A stretch of DNA of 64,000 bases, from contig NW_024609948.1 in NCBI RefSeq assembly GCF_016920785.2, positions 496,001-560,000 on the forward strand. Direction: 5' to 3'. Shown in pieces: positions 9,428 to 18,869 of this stretch. Position numbers and translations under genes: made by a program. The first letter of the stretch is position 1. Every line of letters begins with the position of its first letter. The stretch comes from Ixodes scapularis. Lineage: Eukaryota; Arthropoda; Arachnida; Ixodida; Ixodidae. Below the pieces are notes generated by a model. It was not told the DNA's origin, did no database searches, and saw only the letters and a list, made by a program, of their open reading frames with translations.

Positions 9428-9967
9428 CCCCGCAGGGGGCACCTGTGAAAGCAGGTGTTTGGAGAGTGGCGTCTCCACGGACCCCGAGCCATGCGGGTTC
9501 GCCCGCCCACGTATGGCTGTGCGTGGCTTTCCCGTGTCGGGGGAAAAGGGCATCCTGGTGGTTGAGCCGAGCCCGGGGTAGGTTTGGACCCTTCGGGGCC
9601 CCCCGGGCGAGGCAATACACCACTTCGGCCCCCGCTTCTCATAGACGGGAGTCCTGGTAAGGCCCGGCCAGGATGATTCAGCCTAGTCGCCACTTCTACT
9701 ATCCCCTCCTCTCTTTCACCCTTGTCTTCTCCTTCTTTTTACTCTTCTCATTTCTCTTGTTTCTTTTTTCAACTCCTTTGGCGGCAAGGGCTAACCTTGG
9801 GTGGCGACAGACTCCTTGTCCAGAACCACACTTGGGTATAGTACCTGGGCAGTGCTAGTAGCGTAACGTCTCCAGCAAAGCCCTGTTTGTTATGGTGCGT
9901 TACCTATTCCCGTGTTGGGCTCCGTGGTGGGCGGCACACCACAGGTTCTGAAGACTCTCCGCCTCTT

Positions 9968-11353
9968 ATGGCTCCCCCCTCCTCCAAACCGAACACGGCG
10001 CGTGCCCCTAAAAGGGGTTGCTCCGTACTTACTTTCGAAAAAGCATCCGAACCGCCAAAGTTTCCAAGATTTTTTGTCATTCAAGCCCTAGATGAAGAAA
10101 AGCCACTGGCTAAGCTCTCGCCTTTTCTAGTTTCAAAATGTCTTGATGTCATTATTGGCAAAGCTTTCAAGGCGAAAAAGCTTTCTGGTAACCTTCTTGT
10201 CGAGGTTGAAACAGAAGTTCAAAGCAGGACGCTTCTAAAACAGACATGTCTAGGCGAACACCAGATAAAAGTAAGCCCACATCGGACACTGAATAGTGTT
10301 CGAGGTGTTATCTCTGAGCCTGATCTGATAGATTGCACTGAAGATGAAATTCTGGCTGGACTCCAGAAACAGGCAGTGGTGGCCGTCAAGCGGATCACCA
10401 TCCGCAAAGACGGGCAGGAGCAGCCAACCAAGCATTTGATTCGAATTTTTGAACTGCATACGCTTTCTACGACCGTTAAAGCTGGTTACCTACACTGCAA
10501 AGTCCGGCCTTTTATCCCCAACCCACAAAGGTGTTTCCGGTGTCAGCGCTTCGGGCATGGCTCGCGAAACTGTCGGGGCCGTGAAACTTGTGCAAAGTGT
10601 GGCCGCAACGACCATGTTGCTGACATTTGTGAGAATACTCTCAACTGTGTTAACTGCCAAGGCAACCATGCTGCTTATGCTAGAACATGCCCACAATGGA
10701 AGCGGGAAAAAGAAATCCTAACCCTTAAAGCACAAAAGAATATTACCTACCAAGAGGCAAAACAACAGTATTCCTTTTTCGCAAAAGGAACGTTTGCGCA
10801 GGCGGTGCAAAGGGGACTAGCACCGCGAACAGAATCGAAGGCCACTCAGGTCTCTCCTGAGGTCCTGGCAGTGGCTCTTCAGTCCCCAACCCCCCAGCAG
10901 CGGCAGCAGCTTCCCCTCGTTTCTGGAGGAAGCGCACCAGCTGCCTCTCGACCACGGGACAGGCAGGGAGCCTCCCTAGCTGTCTCCACTCCAAGGTGTC
11001 CCCCCAGGGAGAAGGAGCGAGAGTCTCGCCCCAACTCACGGGAGAGGGCCTCGTCCAAGGAGCGGCATCACGCCGCTCCTTCAACAGCTGAGGGGCGGGG
11101 ACGGATGGAGTTGGGCGACGTTCAGCCCAGCACCTCCACTGCTGCCCCTTTGAGTGAGGGCGGTCGTGGCCGGGGAGTCCGGCCCCGTACCTCGACTTTG
11201 CCCAAACCTACACAACAAGCCTCGTCTCAAGAGGTGGAGGCGAGGGACGAGGCCACCGAGCCTTCCGCTCTTTCGTCCGATCAGGACGATATGGAATGGG
11301 AGATTTCTAAAACAAAGAAAAAAACGAAAAAACCAGTAATACCTCCAAAGTAG
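9968..11353 (+). CDS. LINE ORF1, gag-like nucleic-acid-binding protein, 461 aa
   Basis: The start was set at the ATG at 9968 (MAPPSSKPN), following an upstream open frame without a good start. Residues ~175-240 contain three tandem zinc knuckles (CFRCQRFGHGSRNC, CAKCGRNDHVADIC, CVNCQGNHAAYARTC), the hallmark of I/Jockey LINE ORF1 proteins that coat the element RNA. The N-terminal half has the basic, RRM-like look of this family. The C-terminal ~170 residues are Pro, Ser and Arg rich and disordered. The frame is intact. It ends about 70 bp before ORF2 begins. Confidence 0.88.
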   Translation: MAPPSSKPNTARAPKRGCSVLTFEKASEPPKFPRFFVIQALDEEKPLAKLSPFLVSKCLDVIIGKAFKAKKLSGNLLVEVETEVQSRTLLKQTCLGEHQIKVSPHRTLNSVRGVISEPDLIDCTEDEILAGLQKQAVVAVKRITIRKDGQEQPTKHLIRIFELHTLSTTVKAGYLHCKVRPFIPNPQRCFRCQRFGHGSRNCRGRETCAKCGRNDHVADICENTLNCVNCQGNHAAYARTCPQWKREKEILTLKAQKNITYQEAKQQYSFFAKGTFAQAVQRGLAPRTESKATQVSPEVLAVALQSPTPQQRQQLPLVSGGSAPAASRPRDRQGASLAVSTPRCPPREKERESRPNSRERASSKERHHAAPSTAEGRGRMELGDVQPSTSTAAPLSEGGRGRGVRPRTSTLPKPTQQASSQEVEARDEATEPSALSSDQDDMEWEISKTKKKTKKPVIPPK

Positions 11354-11427
11354 TTTCCTCTGGGAACGTCATCCCAAGACCAGAGTAGTTGATTGTATTT
11401 TTATACTTGCATCTCTTTTACATAATA

Positions 11428-14400
11428 ATGCCTCCACTTGTTCTACAATGGAACTGTCGAGGTCTTCTTGCAAACTATGATGATATTACTGATATACTAG
11501 AGGAACACAGTCCCATTGCCCTCTGTTTGCAAGAGACTCACTTAAAAGAAAGTCACACAAATGTCCTCAGGCATTTCCAAGTGTTTCGGAAAGATCGGCA
11601 GCATTCAAGCCATCCATCTGGAGGTTCTGCTGTCGTTTTGCAACGCTCTGTTCAGTATATATACCTGCAAACTACCAGCTTAAGTATGAGGAACTTGAAT
11701 TACTTTGTGATCAGCTTCCTTCTCCTTTTGTGCTTGTGGGTGATTTTAATGCTCATAATCCTCTCTGGGGAAGTGGACGAAAAGATACAGGAGGAGCACT
11801 TATTGAACGTTTTTTACTGTCATAAGGATTATGTTTGCTCAACTCGAAAGAATCTACACATTTTTCATCAGGAACACGTACATTCACATCAATTGATCTT
11901 TCAATTGTGCATCCCACATTATTTCCTTTTCTAACATGGAAAGTCATTCCTAATCCATATGGCAGTGATCATTTTCCCATTATTTTAGACTTTCACAATC
12001 ACCCTATTACACTTCCAACTCGGACAACTAGGTGGAAGATTGACAAAGCCAATTGGACACTTTTCAAACAATCCTCTGTTTTAGCTATTACATCTCTCCA
12101 TCAACTTTCTATTGAAGAGACAGTAGACCATATTACAAAGCACATATTGGAAGCTGCTATGATCGCAATACCCATGACATCCACTCACCTTCCCAAACGA
12201 CCGAAACCATGGTGGAATGAAGATTGCCAAAAGGCTAAAAAGAAACAAAACAAAGCATGGGGCATTTTTAGGCGGTACCCTACACCGAGCAACCTTGTTA
12301 CTTTCAAGAAAATGAAGGCTTCTGCGCGATTTATTCGCAGGCTGTCTAAAAGACATTGTTGGATGAAGTATTCGTCATCTATAAATAGTCAGGCGACACC
12401 AAAGGAGGTATGGGATCGAGTCCACAAAATAAATGGCTCTTACCATGCTTTTTCCATTCCTCTTTTGACAAAAAATGGAATATGCCCTGAAAGCCTCGAA
12501 GAACAGGCAGACATTCTTGGCGAACAATTCGAGTTCGTTTCCAGCTCAAGGAACTACACGCCTACTTTCCTTCGACACAAAGTACAGGTAGAAAAAAGGT
12601 CAGTAAATAGTTCGAGTGGCTATCAAGACCCATATAATGCTCCACTTACGTTGCATGAACTTGAAATGGTTCTTCATTCCCCTAAGCAGACTGCACCTGG
12701 CCCAGATGGAATTCATTACATTATGCTTCAACATCTTCATCCTTCAACTGTTCAACTCATTTTATATCTTTTCAATAGAATTTGGTCTGAAGGCCACTTT
12801 CCAACTTCTTGGAAGGTGGCCTTTGTAGCACCCTTGCTTAAACCGGGAAAGGATCCTTCTAGTGCTTCTAGTTATAGGCCTATTGCATTGACTAGCTGTC
12901 TATCGAAAACTCTGGAACGAATAATTAACAGAAGGCTTATGCATTATCTTGAAACTCACAAAATTCTAGACGGGTATCAATGCGGCTTTCGGTCGGCACG
13001 ATCCACAGTGGACCACCTGGTTCGCTTCGAGACAGCCGTGAGAGAGGCATTTGTGAACAAACAGCACTGCCTTTCTGTGTTCTTTGATCTGGAGAAGGCT
13101 TATGATACTGCCTGGCGATTTGGAATCCTGCAAGACCTCATCAACATCGGTATTTGCGGGAGCATGTTCGGCATCATTAAAAGCTATTTAGAGTGCCGCT
13201 CATTTCGTGTGAAACTTGGAACAACTTTCTCTCGGGATTTTGTACAGGAAAATGGTGTTCCCCAGGGTGGTGTACTTAGTGTCACTCTTTTCATTATAAA
13301 AATAAACTCCATTGCCCGAGTAATACCTCCTTCAGTTCAATACTCTATTTATGTTGATGACATCCAAGTTTCAGTATCATCATGTAACCGCTCCATATGT
13401 GAAAGGAGAGTTCAACTGGCAATCAACAAATTGACGAACTGGGCTGATACCAACGGTTTCAGGTTTTCCACAGAAAAAACTGTGTGTGTATGCTTTTCTC
13501 GCCGGCGAGGAATTTTTCAAGATCCTTCGTTAACCATTTATGGACTGCCTATAGCTGTGAAGAGTGAACATAAGTTTTTAGGTCTTCTGTTTGATTCAAA
13601 ATTATCTTTTGTTTCTCACATTAAGCAGTTGAAGTTGAAATGCACAAAATCACTTAATATCCTAAAAGTATTGTCTCATCAATCTTGGGGTTCTGATAGA
13701 CTGTGCCTTTTACGCATTTATCGTTCAGTGGTTCGCTCCCGTCTAGATTATGGCAGCTTTGTGTATGGCTCAGCTAAAGCATCAGTATTGAAGATGTTAG
13801 ACCCTATTCATAATCAGGGGCTACGGCTGTCTATCGGAGCATTCCGCACCTCCCCGGTTCCCAGCCTTTATGCGGAGGCCAATGAGGTCTCTCTTGAGAA
13901 AAGACGCTTTGCTCTAGGATTTATGTACTCACTCCGAGTAAGGTCTGTTCCTCTCCATCCTGCTCATGATTCTGTTGTAAAAATTAGGTTTCAAAGGACT
14001 TTCCAAAATAAGCCAAGTTTTGTTCCTCCTTTTGCCTTGAGAAATACTACGGCAGCAGAACTCTTTGGTCTGGAGCCCAAACCCTGCGTGACACAGCACA
14101 GAAACACTGTAGCTCCTTGGGATTACACCCTCGTCCATTGTGACTTTACACTGACAAAACACAGCAAGAAAGACACTCCGGACGAAGTGCTGAGGCAAGA
14201 GTTCTTCGAACTACAGAGCCACTATCAGCACTACACAAGCTTTTATACAGATGGTACTAAAACTGAATCGTTTGTAGGCTGTGCAATGATTGGACCATCT
14301 GTTTCCAAGGTAAAAAGACTGAACCCCTTTGCCACAATTTTAACGGCAGAGTTGCATGGTCTACTTCTTGCTGTTGAACATATCGTTGAGAAGAGGCTAC

Positions 14401-15068
14401 GTCGCTCCGTAGTATACTCAGACTCTTTAAGCGCATTGAAAGCCCTTGTTTCCCTGAATATCCCCACAAACCCGTTGGTTTCACACCTGCAGAGTAGAAT
14501 AATCTGTGCGATCAAAAACAAATGTGATATTGTGTTCTGCTGGGTGCCAAGTCATGTTGGCATCCCGGGTAATGAGGAGGCAGATCAAGCTGCGCACTCT
14601 GCGGCCACACAAATTGTGCACCTTAAAGAAATTCCCCGCAAGGATTATCACAAGGTGGTTAGACATTGCATACTGCAGAGATGGCAACATGAGTGGCATA
14701 CTGAGATAAACAATAAGTTGCATATGGTGAAGCAACTCTTGAAGGAATGGGAGAGTGCTCGGCACCGTGAACGATTCTACGAGGTGGTACTCTGCCGTCT
14801 AAGGATTGGCCATACACGGCTCACACATGGGCATCTTTTGCGGGGTGAAGATGCCCCACAGTGCGAACATTGCCATTGTCCTTTGACCATACTTCATATT
14901 TTAATTGAATGCAATGCGTATGGCCTAGAACGCCGTAACCACTTTTCACAGCTTTACAAAGAGCATGCTCCCCTACATCTGATGATTTTACTTGGCGATG
15001 AACCCCTCATACCACACTCTTGTGTTTTTAACTTTCTCAAAGCAATCGGCTTTCTACACCGACTGTGA
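11428..15068 (+). pseudogene. LINE ORF2: APE endonuclease, reverse transcriptase, RNase H (broken)
   Basis: ORF2 begins at the ATG near 11,428 (MPPLVLQWNCRG) with the start of an APE endonuclease (LQETHLKE). A frameshift around 11,650-11,700 and an in-frame TAA near 11,821 break the endonuclease; its GDFNAHNPLWGS motif survives in the downstream frame. From 11,835 the frame is open to 15,068. It holds the reverse transcriptase (PGPDGIHY, FFDLEKAYDTAW, NGVPQGGVLS, catalytic YVDD), an RNase H domain with its acidic residues (YTDGTK, TAELHGLLLA, YSDSLSALKAL, WVPSHVGIPGNEEAD) and a C-terminal CCHC cluster (CEHCHCPLTILHILIEC). RNase H removes RNA during target-primed reverse transcription. Confidence 0.9.
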
Positions 15069-15252
15069 TTTTACTGTTTTGAACTCATGTCCATTCCTTT
15101 TACACTTATACATAGGTCATGTCCATTGTTTTATCCTATCATCTGCTACTAAAGCTCTTTCTTCTCCTTAACCCTCTCCCAGCAATAGTTTATGTACTTG
15201 GCGCATTATAGCCTTAGATGCTTTTGCGCCACTAAAACCCAATCAACCAACC

Positions 15253-15265
15253 AACCCCTGAGGAC
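15253..15265. repeat. LINE target-site duplication, right copy
   Basis: AACCCCTGAGGAC, identical to 9,415-9,427. Confidence 0.9.
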
Positions 15266-15457
15266 GACCTCAACAACGTGTTCGACGGGACTCGGGACCT
15301 CGGCCGTGTACGCGCCGGGTTGGTGATATGCGTGACGCAGAGTTCCGTTTGCCCACGAATGTTGATTGTTATTTGCGGCGAGCGGCGGCGACCCTGCACC
15401 ACCACCACCACCACCACCATCACCACCACCACCTCCTCCTGGTACGACTGCTGCCAT
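15253..15457 (-). pseudogene. N-terminal part of the LINE-split viral gene
   Basis: ATG at 15457, then a Gly-rich low-complexity stretch encoded by a CCA/CCT-type microsatellite, then about 45 ordinary residues up to the LINE. The frame continues at 9,427 across the insertion. The gene would be about 700 residues in its undisturbed state. It lies upstream of the membrane gene at 15,496 with a 38 bp AT-rich spacer containing TATTTTTATTATA, a plausible promoter on the minus strand. Confidence 0.7.
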
Positions 15458-15495
15458 TATATTTTTATTATAGATACGTCTAGGTTAGTGAAAAA

Positions 15496-16092
15496 TTATT
15501 GCACGGGCCGAGGCGGAGGTGGAACGCTGTATAGAGATTCCGCACTACGCGGAACGTCGTACACCGATGGCGAAGGGGGCGGTAGCGTTTCGTATTCGTT
15601 GTCTATCTGTGGTCTCGGTGGAAGCGGTCGGTTGGCGATTCTCGGCTCTGAAATGTCTCTTCTTCTATCGTCGAACGCCTGTATTTGTCGCTGTACGTAT
15701 CTGTTCAATACGTACTCGTTGTAACCGTAGCCTATTAACGATGTGACCACGAGCTGCAGGCCTAGAACGCTCACTGTCAGGGCCATCAGGTGTCCCATAC
15801 CCCAATTGGATACGTGGTCGTGAATGTCTTTTGCCGTCTTTATTCTATCGAGCAAGCTTTGAAAAAAGGACTCGTCGGCGCAGATCGGGACGCCGTCCTT
15901 GCTTTGTCGCAGAGTTTCCAATATGTCTCGATTCAACCTATGGGCTTCTCGCAGCGACGCAAAGAACACGTACTCTTTCGAATAACGGTCTGGATCGTTA
16001 TCTGCGTCTTTGGATACTTGCGAGTCTAGTATGTGTTTCTGTTCCCGCGTGAGATTTACGTATGACGTCAATACGTCCTGGAACGTGGGCAT
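15496..16092 (-). CDS. Membrane protein with SH3/SH2-docking-like tail, 198 aa
   Basis: The start was set at the ATG at 16092 (MPTFQDVLTS); an earlier ATG at 16116 is possible and would share CATG with the divergent gene. Order: a helical, charged N-terminal domain (1-100), one membrane segment (about 102-125, LMALTVSVLGLQLVVTSLIG), a basic juxtamembrane stretch, then a Pro-rich tail. The tail has RPLPPRP (155-161), which fits the class I SH3 ligand pattern, and three tyrosine motifs: YETL (167), YDVP (178) and YSVP (188). YxxP is the pattern bound by CRK-type SH2 domains. If the tail is cytosolic, the protein could recruit host kinases or adaptors. That role is inference from short motifs; the family is not recognised. 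Confidence 0.7.
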   Translation of the reverse strand: MPTFQDVLTSYVNLTREQKHILDSQVSKDADNDPDRYSKEYVFFASLREAHRLNRDILETLRQSKDGVPICADESFFQSLLDRIKTAKDIHDHVSNWGMGHLMALTVSVLGLQLVVTSLIGYGYNEYVLNRYVQRQIQAFDDRRRDISEPRIANRPLPPRPQIDNEYETLPPPSPSVYDVPRSAESLYSVPPPPRPVQ

Positions 16093-16114
16093 TTTTTGTT
16101 TTAGATAAAAAAAC
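16093..16114. promoter_or_regulatory. AT-rich divergent spacer, probable shared promoter
   Basis: About 22 bases (ATTTTTTGTTTTAGATAAAA region) separate the start at 16092 on the minus strand from the ATG at 16115 on the plus strand. No known motif was identified. Confidence 0.3.
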
Positions 16115-16561
16115 ATGTCCGTTTACGCCACGTTCACTCTGCTGTGCGAAAACGGAAGGGAAGACGACAAACTAGTCAAGGAATGTAGACGCTACCTAGA
16201 AGAATACGTGAGACCGCTGCTCGGAAATGACACTTTTTATGTCGAAGACGATAGAAAGTTGTTCCACGGACACATGTACTACACGCCGCCTCCCAGTGCC
16301 GAACGGAGGGCCGCGTCGGCCATACGGGGCAACGTGGACCACTTGCTGCACGTCTTGGCCAAGCACGTGGATGCCGCGGACGTTTTGCGCTACGCTTAAA
16401 ATGCCGCCGCGAACGTGTTGGATCACTGTAGATTCGAACAGAGGAGAGAAGAAGAGGAGCAATTGACGGAGTGTAAGAACCTTTTGGAGGCTCGACTGGC
16501 AGCGATGGGAGACGAAAGAGGTCGAGACGACAAGTATCTCAAGACTATATTTCACCTGTGA
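16115..16561 (+). pseudogene. Small helical viral protein interrupted by an in-frame stop
   Basis: ATG at 16115. The frame runs 94 codons to a TAA at 16397-16399 and then continues in the same frame for 53 more codons of the same helical, charged character (FEQRREEEEQLTE, ARLAAMGDERGRDD) to a TGA at 16559-16561. The second stop overlaps the stop of the converging minus-strand gene (16,552), the tight end-to-end packing typical of this locus, so the longer form is probably the ancestral one. The break is a single nonsense change without a frameshift, less easily blamed on sequencing than the indels elsewhere. Family not recognised. Confidence 0.65.
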
Positions 16562-17424
16562 GCCGTAAAGTAATACACGCCTAGTCCGGCAGCCACGCCG
16601 ACGGCCGTCGAGCTCAACGTAATCGCGGTCATTGCGCCGGACTCCTCGGGCCGAGAAGTAGACAGAGTGTCGCTACGAGTGAAGCTTTTCTCCATAAAGT
16701 CGATGCCGTGAGCCTCGGAAAGTTTGGCGAGAGACGTCTCGGAGGTGGTCAACGATCGTAACGCGAGACTTAGCGTGTCGTCGTAGTCGCCAACCTGTTC
16801 CTGTTCGAAGACGTCGCACAAGATTAAATAGTTTCGAAGGGTCCTCGCCTGCGTGGAAATTTTTTCGCCGTGTTCGCGAAGAAACTCGTCGGTCGGTAGG
16901 CGTTCGTTGGCGAAGGTCGTCATGATTTCGGCCATGGGCCAGAGGTTCCCGTGGCGAAACCAGGTGATTATGCAGACCTTTTCGAGTATCTCGCGGGCGG
17001 CCGTCTTGAAGGTTTCGTACACTTCGATAAAGAATCTGAAGACGATCGAGGTCAGTTGAATTTCGAGTCTATTAAAGTTTCTATTTACGTCGTACTTGTA
17101 ACGGTTTATGTCGTCAGACGGCTCCGTTGCGGTGGCGGGCGGTCGGAAATCGTAAAATTCCTCCAAGATGTCTTTCCTCACAATCTTGGCGTTCGAGCGC
17201 AAGTGCGTCTCGAACCTTGTGATTCCCGGTAGAGTCAGGGCGTATTCGGCCGCCAACCACACGGAAAGTAGGGCCCCGCTGAGCCCCTTTTTGCGAAATA
17301 CTATCTCTTCCCAACACATGTCGTAGTCCAAATCTTTAACGTGGACTCGCCAGTACGGAAAGACGGCGGCGTTGACTTTGCTCCAATTGTTCTTGACGTA
17401 AGAATAAAACGAAACTAAATCCAT
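16552..17424 (-). CDS. Tail-anchored array protein 1, 290 aa
   Basis: Intact, ATG at 17424. It is the first of five related genes on this strand. Shared features in order: an N-terminal helix (FYSYVKNNWSKV); an aromatic pair before the next conserved block (FPYWRVHVK); the block AEYALTLPG followed by a Phe a few residues on; a central helical domain with VYETFK, then Trp-rich WFRHGNLWPMAE; an HGE motif; and a C-terminal hydrophobic anchor (TAITLSSTAVGVAAGLGVYYF) followed by a few polar residues. This suits a tail-anchored membrane protein facing the cytosol or virion interior. Not recognised as a known family. Confidence 0.75.
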   Translation of the reverse strand: MDLVSFYSYVKNNWSKVNAAVFPYWRVHVKDLDYDMCWEEIVFRKKGLSGALLSVWLAAEYALTLPGITRFETHLRSNAKIVRKDILEEFYDFRPPATATEPSDDINRYKYDVNRNFNRLEIQLTSIVFRFFIEVYETFKTAAREILEKVCIITWFRHGNLWPMAEIMTTFANERLPTDEFLREHGEKISTQARTLRNYLILCDVFEQEQVGDYDDTLSLALRSLTTSETSLAKLSEAHGIDFMEKSFTRSDTLSTSRPEESGAMTAITLSSTAVGVAAGLGVYYFTAHR

Positions 17425-17427
17425 CCT

Positions 17428-18390
17428 CTATTGTTTTGTACTCGTAACGAGGTGCACGCTCACGCCCGCAAAGAGACCCGTTGCGGCCGACGGAATCACG
17501 AGTTTTAATAAGGGGTCGATTTTACGGGTGGAGTCGTCGGTCGTAACGGGTCTGTCAGTGGGCGGTGGCAGCTCCTCATCGGTCGTCGTCGCGAATTTAC
17601 TACTTCGAAAGTGTTTGGGTAGAAACGTGATCTGCCGCTCCATGGCCATCTCGGCGAGGTCCACCCTGTAATTTGACAGCGTGTCCGAATTGTATATGGA
17701 CCCGCGTTCCTCTTCCGTGGCTTCCACGTCCAACTTTTCGGTTAAAATTTTATAGTTTGACGTACTCAGATGCGAATGCAGCTCTTCGCCGTACATTAGC
17801 ATGAGTTGGTCGGTGGACAGGTCGCGACCGGCGCACGCCGTCAACACTTCGGTGAGGAACCAGAGCGCGTCCTTGTGTTCGCTGTACCAGACGCGCACGC
17901 ACAGGTCTTCCAGTTTGGCCAACTCGATCGTCTTTAGACGGTTCTCGTACACGTCGACAAATTTTCGGACCGTGCTGGACGTGATCGGCGCTGCATTCGT
18001 AACTCTAAATCTATCCGCAAAGTACTGGTCGACTTGCCGTTCGTAGCGCCATTTGTTCTTGCCATCGTTTTCTTTGGTCAGTGCGGTGTCGTCGTCGTAA
18101 AACGAGTCAAAGATTTCGGGATCCCTTCGACTGTAGGACGGCCATACCGTCTCCACAAACTTGGTTCGTCCCGGCAAAGTCAGGGCATACTCGGCGACGA
18201 TCCACATGCGAACTTTGGAATTTAGCATATAGAAAAGTTGTTGTCTACTTAGACCTATGAATTCGTACATCTGTATATTCTTGACGTGTTGGTGCCAAAA
18301 TCGAAAAGTGCGAAGGGCAACTTTGGTCCAATTTTCCTTTACGTAATCGTAAAACCGTTCGTAGTCTTCTTTCAACGCGTCTCTAGACAT
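17428..18390 (-). CDS. Tail-anchored array protein 2, 320 aa
   Basis: The start was set at the ATG at 18390 (MSRDALKEDY). The frame is open further upstream, but that part runs out of viral sequence into the transposon tip and is accidental. It has the array signature: YDYVKENWTKV, then FWHQHVKN, AEYALTLPG, VYENRLKT, a central Trp-rich helix (WYSEHKDALWFLTE), the variant YGEELHSH, and a hydrophobic tail (LLKLVIPSAATGLFAGVSVHLV). The stop lies four bases before the start of array gene 1, so the genes are packed head to tail. Intact. Function unknown; arrays of diverged paralogs in viruses often reflect dosage or host-driven diversification. Confidence 0.75.
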   Translation of the reverse strand: MSRDALKEDYERFYDYVKENWTKVALRTFRFWHQHVKNIQMYEFIGLSRQQLFYMLNSKVRMWIVAEYALTLPGRTKFVETVWPSYSRRDPEIFDSFYDDDTALTKENDGKNKWRYERQVDQYFADRFRVTNAAPITSSTVRKFVDVYENRLKTIELAKLEDLCVRVWYSEHKDALWFLTEVLTACAGRDLSTDQLMLMYGEELHSHLSTSNYKILTEKLDVEATEEERGSIYNSDTLSNYRVDLAEMAMERQITFLPKHFRSSKFATTTDEELPPPTDRPVTTDDSTRKIDPLLKLVIPSAATGLFAGVSVHLVTSTKQ

Positions 18391-18401
18391 TTTTGTATTG
18401 A

Positions 18402-18473
18402 TCAACGCGTGATGAAATACGTCCCGACTCCAAGTACCAATCCGATCGCTGTCGAAGGAACGAGGATCGCTAC
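18402..18473 (-). pseudogene. C-terminal tail of tail-anchored array gene 3, cut off by the mariner insertion
   Basis: Directly next to the left TA target site, the minus strand carries 23 codons and a TGA (18402-18404) in the frame that array gene 3 has at the right target site. The encoded stretch is hydrophobic and Gly-rich, like the tails of array proteins 1 and 2. It is therefore the displaced membrane anchor of the interrupted gene, 16.8 kb from the rest. Confidence 0.8.
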
Positions 18474-18475
18474 TA
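18474..18475. repeat. TA target-site duplication, left copy
   Basis: TA directly precedes the terminal CAGG of the large inverted-repeat element and recurs at 35,245-35,246 after the opposite end. TA duplication is the signature of Tc1/mariner/IS630 integration. Confidence 0.8.
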
Positions 18476-18486
18476 CAGGTTTTCCC

Positions 18487-18610
18487 GCTCATTTTAATCC
18501 AAGCGACGACCAATTTAATCCCGGGGTCAGTCAATTTAATCCAAGCGCCATACAATTTAATCCAAGCACCACACAATTTAATCCCGGGGTCAGTCAATTT
18601 AATCCAGAAT
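18487..18610 (+). repeat. Six 21 bp iterons at the left tip, likely transposase-binding sites
   Basis: Six head-to-tail units of 21 bp, each beginning with AATTTAATCC (the first is ATTTTAATCC), followed by variable halves: AAGCG.. or CGGGGTCAGTC. The same array is mirrored at the right tip (about 35,110-35,233). Subterminal direct repeats at both ends are typical binding sites for a DDE transposase; the binding itself is inference. Confidence 0.75.
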
Positions 18611-18869
18611 ATATATATATGCACTTATTGTGTTCAGTGGTCGTGTTTCGCTTACACATTTGGTAACTTAGAACAATTGCTTATACAATTAGAATTTTGG
18701 GGGGGCAATTGAGAATTTGATCACTAATGTGATTACTTTGAGTTACTAGTCCCACTATTGACGAGGCTTAACTGATATGTTGGTTTACTCTTTTTAGAGC
18801 GCAGCTCTTAGGCACCCGTCTCCGGCTTAAGCGGCGTCGCCGTCGGCGTAACCACGCGGTGAATGATGG

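Larger units (their letters stand above)
9428..15252 (+). mobile_element. Non-LTR retrotransposon (I/Jockey-like LINE), 5.8 kb
   Basis: A nearly full-length LINE on the plus strand: about 540 bp of 5' UTR, ORF1 with three zinc knuckles, ORF2 with APE endonuclease, reverse transcriptase and RNase H, a short 3' UTR and a 3' end of AATC/AACC repeats (15,238-15,252). It is bordered by a 13 bp direct repeat and interrupts a viral gene. ORF2 is broken in the endonuclease, so this copy is not autonomous. RNase H together with a CCHC gag points to the I/Jockey group. The 3' end resembles tick LINEs as I remember them; this was not checked by search. Confidence 0.93.

Noticed and set aside
9428..9553. 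Start of the large minus-strand gene at 9,553
   Set aside because: These codons lie in the 5' UTR of the LINE; the true N-terminus is at 15,457.
18391..18624. N-terminal extension of array protein 2 up to 18,624
   Set aside because: The extension crosses the TA site and is translated from the transposon iterons; the viral start is at 18,390.
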